Below are positions 53,327 through 62,100 of a stretch of 64,000 nucleotides of DNA, in pieces. A model generated the notes under the pieces. The model worked only from the letters and a program-made list of their open reading frames with translations, searched no databases and was not told the DNA's origin. Every line of letters begins with the position of its first letter. The stretch's first letter is position 1. The position numbers and the translations under genes are program-made. Source of the stretch: Candidatus Epilinea brevis (GTDB lineage Bacteria; Chloroflexota; Anaerolineae; Epilineales; Epilineaceae); contig JADJUE010000001.1 of the NCBI GenBank assembly GCA_016710785.1, positions 248,001-312,000 on the forward strand, in the 5' to 3' direction.

Positions 53327-55804
53327 TCAACGGACAGTCGCGGCAATCGCGTTGTAGAACGACTGGTCGAAGCCGGGCCTGACGATGGTCACGGAGGCGA
53401 TCATGGGCTTGTCGGCGAACAGTCTCGCCGAAGCAAAGACAACCGGATCCGGAAGCACATTGCCGCCCAGATAGTAGTTGTAGGAGGAGTTCCCTCCCAC
53501 GGTGAAGCTGCACGTGCTACCGGGACAGCGGATGTCGCTGCCGTCTTGCTTATGGAACTGCAAGACGACCTGCGCCGGGTCGGGGTCCGTGTTCGTCATC
53601 TGGATGCCCGCAGTGTAGCCGCCACCTGTGGGGGCATCACCCTCCACCACGAGCGGCATGTTGAGCAGCATGCTCGCCGAGTCCCTGGGTTGGGCGACAA
53701 CGGCTCCCGCCGAGACGGTCGTTCTCCCCTGGGTCTGGGCGTCGTTGACGATGGCCATGACATTGTCCGTCGCCCGGATCTCCGCCGAACCGAAGCATCC
53801 GGCTGGCAGGCCGTTGCTTCCGGTAGGCAGTCTCTCCGAGCCGAGGCCCTGGTAGAAGACCGCGCCCGAGTTCCCGGTGATGGTGTAGGGACCATGCTTG
53901 AACGCCTGGCCCGCGCAGCTGTTTCCCGGGGTGTTCGAGCCGAAGTAGAACACCGTGACGTCGACGGGGCCGGGGTTCGGGTTGGCCACCGAGATGCCGG
54001 TGTCGCCATAGAAGCCCCTACGGAAGAGCGGCGCGATCAGCCTCCGGCTTGCGGCATCTGCCGGGACTCCCTCGAAGGCATAGACGGCACGATCGTTGCC
54101 TTCCTGGAAGACCATGGTCTCGGCACTGAGGGTGGCACCACTCATGCTCTTGAGCTTCATCGTGCCCAAGAAGTTGGAGGGCAGCCCGAGCTGCCGCATG
54201 TCGATCATGATGGCATCCTTCTGACTGATCGTACCCCACCCCTTCGAAAAGGCCGGCGTAGCGCTGCCCTGCTGGTAGACCTCGACGTTGAGATCGAGAT
54301 AGGTGTTGGCATCGGCGTTTTGGATGTAGACCTTGGAGTACTGGCCAACCCAGCCGTTGAGGACCATCGGCACGGTGACGTCGGCACTCGGAGGTACCTG
54401 TCCTACCGCGGCCTCGGCTTGGCCCCAATGGTGCCATGCCACGCTGGCGGAGTCGTGGTTCCGCGAACTGATGAACACGGAGTAGTCGCCGATGGTACTG
54501 CCATCCAGGCCCAACTGCGCGTTCGTGTCGACGATGGAATGGCCGAATCCAGGCAAGGGGGTATTGAGCGAAAGGGGTGACTGACCGAACGCTTTGGGAT
54601 CCCCGAAGCGGCTGTACCAGGCGGGTTTGAAGAGGATGTCGAGCAGGTCGACGCTGGAGCCGGCGTTGAAGGTGGCGAAGAAGGATCTGGTGTTCCGGAG
54701 ATCGCCCGGGATCGCCCACTCACGCCCGAGGGCGAAGCCGGCGTCAGCCGACGGCGTGGAGGGGCCGAATGGGCCGGGCTTGTTGTCGGCCTGACCATCG
54801 GAGTTCGCACCCCAGCACTCGGCCGACCCGTCCGCCTTCAGCGCACAGGTGTGATTGTGTCCGGCGCTGACCTCGGTGTAGGGGCCGGGCTTGCCATCTG
54901 CCCGACCATCGGAGTTCGCGCCCCAGCACTCGACCGACCCGTCCGCTTTCAGGGCGCAGCTGTGCCAGATGCCGACGCTGACCTGGGTGTAGGGACCGGG
55001 CTTGCCCACGGCCTGGCCTCCGGAGTTTTCGCCCCAGCACTCGACCGACCCGTCCGCTTTCAGGGCGCAGCTGTGCTTGAAGCCGGCGCTGACCTCGGTG
55101 TAGGGGCCGGGTGGGACGGGCGAGACCTGATTGTCATCGTTGTCGCCCCAGCACTCGACCGACCCGTCCGTCTTCACGGCGCAGTTATGCCAGCCTCCGG
55201 TGCTGACCTGGCTGAAGGGGCCAGGCTTGCCCTCGGCCCGACCGAGGAAATTCGAGCCCCAGCACTCGACCGACCCGTCCGCCTTCAGCGCGCAGCTGTG
55301 ATTGTCTCCAGCGCTGACCTGGGTGTAGGGGCCGGGTGGGACGGGCGAGACCTGATTGCTAAGGTTGTTGCCCCAGCACTCGACCGACTGGTCCGTCTTC
55401 ACGGCGCAGGTGTGATTGTCTCCAGCGCCGACGTGCGTGAAGGGGCCAGGCTTGCCATCGGCCTGACCATCGGAGTTCACTCCCCAGCACTCGACCGACC
55501 CGTCCACCTTCAGCGCGCAGGTGTAATCCTGCCCGGCGCTGATGACTCCACGCACCGGCGCTGTGGCCCCTTGGTTCACGCCGTCGACCTCGTTCACGCC
55601 GTCGAGACCGGACGGCTCGTCCGCCTCGGCGCCCATCGGGCCGAATGCGATGCCGTCGCGAGCAATGGCGCCCTCTGCAGTAAGCGGCAACGTCGCGGCC
55701 AGCGTGGACGGGGCCAGGCTGGCCGTGGCCGTCAGGGCCAGCACGGCGGTCGCCAGGATCGCGAGCCATTGACGAGCTCGAGGCGGCAGCTTGGACGAGG
55801 GCAT
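53327..55804 (-). CDS. Exported RCC1-propeller protein with shared VQN C-terminal region
   Basis: 825 residues. Signal peptide 1-38 (RQWLAILATAVLALTATASL). Residues about 86-350 form seven RCC1 repeats, each with CA[LV]K and ECWG, giving two cysteines per blade. From ADAGFALGREW (about residue 354) to the end, 473 residues are nearly identical to the neighbour at 56110, with three VQN-type modules (VYIQNADANTYLDLNVEVY, GISVANPNPGPVDVTVFYFG, GIQMTNTDPDPAQVVLQFH). AAGGA lies 7 bases before the ATG. The protein was copied in tandem with its promoter. Function unknown. Confidence 0.8.
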   Translation of the reverse strand: MPSSKLPPRARQWLAILATAVLALTATASLAPSTLAATLPLTAEGAIARDGIAFGPMGAEADEPSGLDGVNEVDGVNQGATAPVRGVISAGQDYTCALKVDGSVECWGVNSDGQADGKPGPFTHVGAGDNHTCAVKTDQSVECWGNNLSNQVSPVPPGPYTQVSAGDNHSCALKADGSVECWGSNFLGRAEGKPGPFSQVSTGGWHNCAVKTDGSVECWGDNDDNQVSPVPPGPYTEVSAGFKHSCALKADGSVECWGENSGGQAVGKPGPYTQVSVGIWHSCALKADGSVECWGANSDGRADGKPGPYTEVSAGHNHTCALKADGSAECWGANSDGQADNKPGPFGPSTPSADAGFALGREWAIPGDLRNTRSFFATFNAGSSVDLLDILFKPAWYSRFGDPKAFGQSPLSLNTPLPGFGHSIVDTNAQLGLDGSTIGDYSVFISSRNHDSASVAWHHWGQAEAAVGQVPPSADVTVPMVLNGWVGQYSKVYIQNADANTYLDLNVEVYQQGSATPAFSKGWGTISQKDAIMIDMRQLGLPSNFLGTMKLKSMSGATLSAETMVFQEGNDRAVYAFEGVPADAASRRLIAPLFRRGFYGDTGISVANPNPGPVDVTVFYFGSNTPGNSCAGQAFKHGPYTITGNSGAVFYQGLGSERLPTGSNGLPAGCFGSAEIRATDNVMAIVNDAQTQGRTTVSAGAVVAQPRDSASMLLNMPLVVEGDAPTGGGYTAGIQMTNTDPDPAQVVLQFHKQDGSDIRCPGSTCSFTVGGNSSYNYYLGGNVLPDPVVFASARLFADKPMIASVTIVRPGFDQSFYNAIAATVR
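54760..55549 (-). repeat. Seven RCC1 blades encoded in tandem
   Basis: About 110-bp units with strong DNA similarity. Two kinds alternate: one ends NQVSPVPPGPYT (second and fourth), the others end GKPGP[FY]. The close similarity suggests recent unit copying. Confidence 0.85.
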
Positions 55805-55880
55805 GGTGTTGTCCTTTTCGACGGGAGCGTCGAGGCTGATGGCCGTCGACGCGGGCGCAAAACGATAGGGCCGATAGGAC

Positions 55881-55925
55881 ATTCTATCGCCGCGGGGATA
55901 GGAATTTCAATCCGAGCCGCCGGAG
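55881..55925 (-). promoter_or_regulatory. Promoter of the RCC1 gene within the 34-bp element
   Basis: On the minus strand TTGAAA (55910-55905) and TAGAAT (55886-55881) are 18 bp apart. The 34-bp element (55892-55925) covers the -35. GATAGG motifs occur at 55864, 55873 and 55897, with an inverted CTATC at 55884, which could be operator sites. Confidence 0.55.
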
Positions 55926-56109
55926 TCTACACCCTCGCCCTGACCCGCGCAAGCACCCCCAGCAGCCCCGCCCCCCGCCCCAATCCGAGCGCTAAGCTGT
56001 GCCCCTGCTATGAAAATGCGCCGCACTCCAGCCGCAGTTTCGTGCTTTGGCGGGTGTGCTTGCCGCACATGCGCGACTTGATTTGGCTTGGAGACGGGCA
56101 CCGCAGCGA

Positions 56110-58488
56110 TCAACGGATAGTCGCGGCAATCGCGTTGTAGAACGACTGGTCGAAGCCGGGTCTGACGATGGTCACGGAGGCGATCATGGGCTTGTCGGCG
56201 AACAGTCTCGCCGAAGCAAAGACAACCGGATCCGGAAGCACGTTGCCGCCCAGATAGTAGTTGTAGGAGGAGTTCCCTCCCACGGTGAAGCTGCACGTGC
56301 TACCGGGACAGCGGATGTCGCTGCCGTCTTGCTTATGGAACTGCAAGACGACCTGCGCCGGGGCGAGGTCCGTGTTCGTCAGCTGGATGCCCGCAGTGTA
56401 GCCGCCACCCGTGGGCGCATCACCCTCCACCACGAGCGGCAGGTTGAGCAGGTCGCTCGCCGATTCCCAGGGTTGGGCGACAACGGCTCCCGCCGAGACG
56501 GTCGTTCTCCCCTGGGTCTGGGCGTCGTTGACGATGGCCATGACATTGTCCGAGGCCACGATCTCCGCCGAGCCGAAGCATCCGGCCGGCAGGCCGTTGC
56601 TTCCGGTAGGCAGTCTCTCCGAGCCGAGACCCTGGTAGAAGACCGCGCCCGAGTTCGCGGCGATGGTGTACGGACCGTGGCTGAACGCCTTGCCCGCGCA
56701 ACTGTTGCCCGGGGTGTTCGAGCCGAAGTACACCACCGTGACGACCACGGGGCCGGGGTTCGGGTTGGCCACCGAGATGCCGGTGTCGCCATAGAAGCCC
56801 CTACGGAAGAGCGGCGCGATCAGCCTCGCGCTTGCGGCATCTGCCGGGACTCCCTCGAAGGCATAGACGGCACGATCGTTGCCTTCCTGGAAGACCATGG
56901 TCTCGGCATTGAGGGTGGCACCACTCATGCTCTTGAGCTTCATCGTGCCCAAGAAGTTGGAGGGCAGCCCGAGCTGCCGCATGTCGATCATGATGGCATC
57001 CTTCTGACTGATTTTACCCCACGGCTTCGAAAAGGCCGGCGTAGCGCTGCCCTGCTGGTAGACCTCGACGTTGAGATCGAGATAGGTGTTGGCATCGGCG
57101 TTTTGGATGTAGACCTTGGAGTACTGGCCAACCCAGCCGTTGAGGACCATCGGCACGGTGACGTCGGCACTCGGAGGTACCTGTCCTACCGCGGCCTCGG
57201 CTTGGCCCCAATGGTGCCACGCCACGCTGGCGGTGTCGTGGTTCCGCGAGCTGATGAACACGGAGTAGTCGCCGATGGTACTGCCATCCAGGCCCAACTG
57301 CGCGTTCGTGTCGACGATGGAATGGCCGAATCCAGGCAAGGGGGTATTGAGCGAAAGGGGTGACTGACCGAACGCTTTGGGATCCCCGAAGCGGCTGTAC
57401 CAGGCGGGTTTGAAGAGGATGTCGAGCAGGTCGACGCTGGAGCCGGCGTTGAAGGTGGCAAAGAAGGATCTGGTGTTCCGGAGATCGCCCGGGATCGCCC
57501 ACTCACGCCCGAGGGCGAAGCCGGCGTCCGCCTTGGCGTCCGCCTTGGCGAACCCCCACGATGGCTTGCCGTCCTGCGCCGGATTATTCGTCAGGCGGGC
57601 CTGGCCGCCGCCGTCGGCGTTCATGACGTAGATTTCGAAGTTGCCGTCGCGGTTGCTGACGAAGGCGATCTGCGTGCCGTCGGGCGACCAGGCCGGATGG
57701 AGATCAGCTGTCAGGTTATTGGTCAGGCGGGCCTGGCCGCTGCCGTCGGCGTTCATGACGTAGATTTCAGCGTTGCCGTCGCGGAGGCTTTCGAAGGCGA
57801 TCTGCGTGCCGTCGGGTGACCAAGCCGGGTCAAAATCCTGCGTCGTGTTGTTGGTCAGGCGGGTCTGGCCGCCGCCGTCGGCGTTCATGACGTAGATTTC
57901 GTCGTTGAGGTCGCGGCCGCTGACGAAGGCGATCTGCGTGCCGTCGGGCGACCAGGCCGACCCGGTTTCAGCTGCCGGGTTATTGGTCAGGCGGGTCTGG
58001 CCGCTGCCGTCGACGTTCATGACGTAGATTTCGATGTTGCCGTCGCGGTAGCTGTCGAAGGCGATCTGCCGGCCGTTGGGTGACCAGGCCGGCACGAGAT
58101 CACCCGCCGGGTTATTGGTCAGGCGGGTCTGGCCGCTGCCGTCGGCGTTCATGACGTAGATTTCGACGTTGCCAACGAGGGAATCGTCGCGGGTGCTGGC
58201 GAAGACGATCTGCCGGCCGTCGGGTGACCAAGCCGGGTCACGATCAACCGCCGGGTTGTTGGTCAGGCGGGTCTGGCCGCTGCCGTCGGCGTTCATGACG
58301 TAGATTTCGACGTCGCCGTCGCGCATGCTTTCGAAGGCGATATCGCCGCGGGCCAGCGGCAGCGCGTCGGGCGCCGCCGCAACTAGCGTAGGCGGGGCCA
58401 AGCTAGCCGTGGCCGTCAGGGCCAGCACAGCGGTCGCCAGGATCGCGAGCCATTGACGAGATCGAGGTGGCAGCTTGGACGAGGGCAT
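56110..58488 (-). CDS. Exported PD40/TolB-like propeller protein with shared VQN C-terminal region
   Basis: 792 residues. The signal peptide is nearly identical to that of the 53327 protein. Residues about 48-325 form six PD40 blades (EIYVMNADGSGQTRLTNNPA, PAWSPDGRQIAF) as in TolB. The constant 473-residue C-terminus starts at ADAGFALGREW. Start ATG at 58488 matches its twin. The gene is the upstream half of a tandem duplication in which the propeller was exchanged. It has no Tol-Pal partner here, so this is not TolB itself. Function unknown. Confidence 0.8.
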   Translation of the reverse strand: MPSSKLPPRSRQWLAILATAVLALTATASLAPPTLVAAAPDALPLARGDIAFESMRDGDVEIYVMNADGSGQTRLTNNPAVDRDPAWSPDGRQIVFASTRDDSLVGNVEIYVMNADGSGQTRLTNNPAGDLVPAWSPNGRQIAFDSYRDGNIEIYVMNVDGSGQTRLTNNPAAETGSAWSPDGTQIAFVSGRDLNDEIYVMNADGGGQTRLTNNTTQDFDPAWSPDGTQIAFESLRDGNAEIYVMNADGSGQARLTNNLTADLHPAWSPDGTQIAFVSNRDGNFEIYVMNADGGGQARLTNNPAQDGKPSWGFAKADAKADAGFALGREWAIPGDLRNTRSFFATFNAGSSVDLLDILFKPAWYSRFGDPKAFGQSPLSLNTPLPGFGHSIVDTNAQLGLDGSTIGDYSVFISSRNHDTASVAWHHWGQAEAAVGQVPPSADVTVPMVLNGWVGQYSKVYIQNADANTYLDLNVEVYQQGSATPAFSKPWGKISQKDAIMIDMRQLGLPSNFLGTMKLKSMSGATLNAETMVFQEGNDRAVYAFEGVPADAASARLIAPLFRRGFYGDTGISVANPNPGPVVVTVVYFGSNTPGNSCAGKAFSHGPYTIAANSGAVFYQGLGSERLPTGSNGLPAGCFGSAEIVASDNVMAIVNDAQTQGRTTVSAGAVVAQPWESASDLLNLPLVVEGDAPTGGGYTAGIQLTNTDLAPAQVVLQFHKQDGSDIRCPGSTCSFTVGGNSSYNYYLGGNVLPDPVVFASARLFADKPMIASVTIVRPGFDQSFYNAIAATIR
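57550..58350 (-). repeat. Six PD40 blades encoded in tandem
   Basis: Units of about 123-135 bp, each with IYVMN and RLTNN. DNA is highly similar between units, so expansion is probably recent. Confidence 0.85.
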
Positions 58489-58564
58489 GGTGTTGTCCTG
58501 TTCGATGGGAGTGTCGAGGCTGATGGCCGTCGACGCGGGAGCAAAACGATAGGGCCGACAGGAC

Positions 58565-58609
58565 ATTCTATCGCCGCGGGGATAGGAATCTCAATCCCAG
58601 CCGCCGGAG
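58565..58609 (-). promoter_or_regulatory. Promoter of the PD40 gene within the 34-bp element
   Basis: Copy of the RCC1 gene promoter: TTGAGA (58594-58589), 18-bp spacer, TAGAAT (58570-58565). The 34-bp element is at 58576-58609. Confidence 0.55.
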
Positions 58610-58683
58610 TCTACACCCTCGCCCTGACCCGCGCAATCACCCCCCAGCAGCCCCGCCCCCCGCCCCCATCCGAGGCTAGCTGT

Positions 58684-58750
58684 GCCCCTGCGGCCCCCTG
58701 CGGCCCCCTGCGGCCCCCTGCGGCCCCCTGCGGCCCCCTGCGGCCCCCTT
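58684..58750. repeat. 10-bp tandem repeat (CGGCCCCCTG)
   Basis: Five perfect units (58691-58740), a partial one before and a near copy after. It starts exactly where similarity with the twin upstream region ends (56008). The unit equals about one DNA turn. Confidence 0.9.
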
Positions 58751-58998
58751 GGTCGCCGTCCCGAGCCGCACCACGGCGCCTCGGTCAGCCCCAGACGCCT
58801 CGCGGACCGTCTCCGCCGTGCCCTCCACGCAAGCGCCAACGCCGCCGGCCTGTCGAGCGGCGGTCGCGAGCGGCGGTCTCGGCCGCCACAGGCTCAGCCT
58901 CGGGCGCTCGGGCTGCCTTGCGTCGCTCGCCGCGCGCGCGGTTGGCGCAGTAAGTGATGTCGCATGACAGGGCAAAAGGGGAACGGGGATGGGGGACG
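58751..58998. other. Intergenic stretch without recognised gene
   Basis: GC-rich, with short antisense frames on both strands but no ribosome site or family. I see nothing else in it. Confidence 0.4.
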
Positions 58999-59040
58999 GA
59001 AAAAGGGGCGCAACCCCTCGCGGGATTGCGCCCCTTCTTT
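58999..59040 (-). terminator. Terminator of the giant DUF11 gene
   Basis: On the minus strand AAGGGGCGCAA (59036-59026 side) pairs with TTGCGCCCCTT and is followed by TTTCC, about 120 bp after the stop at 59162. Confidence 0.75.
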
Positions 59041-59161
59041 GTGATGATGCGGTTGTGGATCCCGGTGGGTCCGTGGATCCGCGAGCCGCGCCGCCGGGTT
59101 GACCGGCGCCGCGGCGGGATCCCTTACGGATCCCTTCGGCGTTCGAGTCGGATCGTCAGCC

Positions 59162-62100
59162 TCAGTTACCCAGCCGCCGGTAGCGGCACTTGCCCGCCAC
59201 GCTCCAGCTGTTGAGGGTGTTGGCCGCCACCTGGTTCTGCCCGCCCACGACGATGTCGCTGACGGTCAAGGTCCAGGCGCCATTGGCCGGCTTGCCGTCA
59301 AAGGCGTTCAGGGCCGTGCCCGACTCCGTCGTCCGCCGTTGGCCCGTGCCGCCGAGCATCGGGTTCGAGCACACCGTCATGCTCGTCGCCGCATCGTCGT
59401 CCATCGTGCCGATCACGTTGGCCGAGTTGGTGCAGAAGGGCACCACCGAGTTGTTGAACAGCGTCGCCGTCACGCCGTTATGCTCCAGGCTCAGGTCCAG
59501 GTCCCCGAACCAGCCGTGGGTGATGTTGACCGCCACGTCGACGTCGATGACGTTGCAGTCCGCCGGCTTGCCCGCCACCGCCACCGTCTGCTGCAGGGTC
59601 TGCGGCAGTGGTCCGGCGTTGGGGATCGTGGCCACCGTCGTGCTGGCCGCCGTGAAGTCCTCGACGATGGGGTTGAAGGTGGGCTGGCCGGGGCAGATGA
59701 TCTTGCCCTCGTTGATGAAGTGGTTATAGATCGGGAAGGCCTCGAAGGCCTTCGACTCGTCGCCCGGCAGGTCGGGTCCGCCCGACACGCCGCCGACCCG
59801 CTCCACCGCCGTGCCGCCCAGGCCCACCAGGTTGCGCACGAACTTGCCCTCGGGATCGAAGACCTCGTGCTCCCAGTAGGTGGCCGAGACCACCATCGAG
59901 CCGTTGAAGTTCGGCGAGATCCAGCCCCAGGTGGCCAGGTCGATGTACTCCACCTGCCGGTCGTGCAGCTTCTCGCAGACGTAGTCCAGCAGCCCGTTCT
60001 GGTCGTAGACGAAGATGGCGAAGTCCGTGAAGCCCGGCTTGGCCACCAGGTTGGTGATCGCGATCTCCGAGGTGATGCCCCGGTACTGCTTCATCAGCAG
60101 CGGCACCGCAAACACCGCCGAACCGCTCTCGGTGCCGCCCGCGCCATGACCCACCTGCCAGTCGTACAGCAGGCATTCACCCTGCGCGTTGTAGGCGATG
60201 GCCTCGCGGCGCACGGTGCGTGCCGCGTCGCTCCAGCGCTCCGAGAGGACCACCGCCGACACCATCGGGGCGTCGATCGGGTTCGTGCCCGGCGTCCACC
60301 AGATCTGGCTCTCCACCCGCGCCGAGCCGCGCCAGTTGCCCGGCAGCGCCGCCAGCGTCGGCAGGAAGAAGCTCTGCGAGCCGCGCGGGCAGATCCAGTC
60401 GGCGATCGTGGTGATCACGTCGCCCGACTGGTCCAGGAAGTACACCTTCACCTTGGCCGCCGTCGTGCCCGAGTGGTTCTGCACCTGGATCAGCGTGTCC
60501 CAGCCCTGCATCTGGTTGTAGATGAGCGGCGCAAAGACCACCTGGTCGCCGGCGCTGAAGTTCAGGGCCGCCACGTCGCCGGCCACGCCGTTGTAGCTGG
60601 TGAAGTGGTTGGGGCCGATGGTGTCCACGACGATGCCCAGCGGCTGCGTCGAGCGGATCCAGGCCGAGCCCATCCAGTCCGGGCCCACCACCGTGCTGGG
60701 GTCGAAGCGCACCGTCTCGCCCGGCGACACCGTCAAGACGTCGCCCAGCACCGGCCGCATGCAGTCGTCCTGCGCCTTGAACCAGATCTCGAGGCTCGTG
60801 CAGTCGATGCCCGAGTTCTGGATGTTGAGGATGCTGGACAAGCCGCCGCGGCCCACCAGCACCAGCGGCGCGTAGAAGGTGAAGCTGCCCGAGCGCGGGT
60901 CGCGGGCGCCCTCCTGGTCGGAGGAGATACCCGTGTAGGCCGCGTTGATGAAGGCGTTGGGCGTGACAGGATCCGGGCACTTGCGGTTGACCGTCACCGC
61001 CAAGGGCTCGCCCGGGTTGGCGCCGAAGTCGATGACCAGCTGCTCGCCGGCCGGCCCGATGAGCCCGCGGTACTCGCCGCGCAGGCGGTAGGCCTCGTCG
61101 AACAGCGCCCATTCGTCGTAGTCGCCCACCACCTCGCTGAAGACCGTCGAGCAGACCAGGCGACCGAAGTCCACCAGGTTGCCGCGCTCGTCCTTCACCT
61201 TGGTCGTGGCGTTGAGGGCGTACACCACCGCGCTCTTGGAGCCCTTCGGCAGCTGCGCCGCCGCGAAGCTCCAGGCCGAGCCGGGGCGCAGCAGGCCCGT
61301 GCATTCGGCCTTCAGCGGGCCGGCGGCCTGCGGCGGGCAGAAGCTCGGGTCGCCCCAGACGATGATCAGCGCCTTGCCGTCCTTGTCACCCACGTTCTGC
61401 ACCTGGATCCAGGTCTCGCAGGTCTCGTCGTCCAGGACCGGCAGCTGGATGCGGAAGTCCACACCCGCGCAGGGCACCTCGATGTAGGCCGTCGAGGACG
61501 CCTTGACCAGCGGCAGGCACGGATACACCGTGCGTCCGGAGTTCACCGGCGTGCCCGTCACCGTCACGGTGTCGGTGCTGACGCCGCAGCTCCAGTCCCT
61601 GAGCAGCTGATCCACCGTCACCTGGCGCCGCACCGTCTCACCCGGCGCCAAGGGCAGCTTCGGGTCGCCGCCCGCGGTGATCACCTGGTCGTAGATGACG
61701 CGCTTGCCGCCGGCGCGGGTGGTCAGTTCGTCCACCACCCGGATGGCGTCGAGGAAGGTGTCACCGGTGTTGGTGATCTCGAAGCAGAAGGTCACCGGCT
61801 GACCCGTCAGGTTGATCGTCGGCACCACCTGGCCCGGGCATTGCCCGTTGTAGGACACGGTCTTGACCACCTTGACCCTGGGGCAGGAGATGGTCGTCGT
61901 CTCCTCGTCCAGGTTGTTGGCCCCGTCGACTTCGGTGGTCGGCGTGCGCGGGCGGTTGCCCGGCTGCGCGTTCACCAGGATCTGGCCGCGGACCTGACCG
62001 TTGGGGAAGCTGGTGGTGAGCACGTTGATGTAGAGGAGTCCGGCGTCCAGGTCCGCCACGTCGGCGGCGGTCAGGGTGATCACCCCGCCGATGGGCGTCG

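Noticed and set aside
53246..54580. 444-residue frame on the plus strand, antisense to the RCC1 gene, with a close copy at 56047-57363
   Set aside because: Present twice only because the DNA is duplicated. The minus-strand proteins have signal peptides, propeller repeats and ribosome sites; these frames have no recognisable domain.
56110..58488. PD40 protein as TolB of a Tol-Pal system
   Set aside because: No tolA/Q/R or pal nearby, and the C-terminal region is unrelated to TolB.
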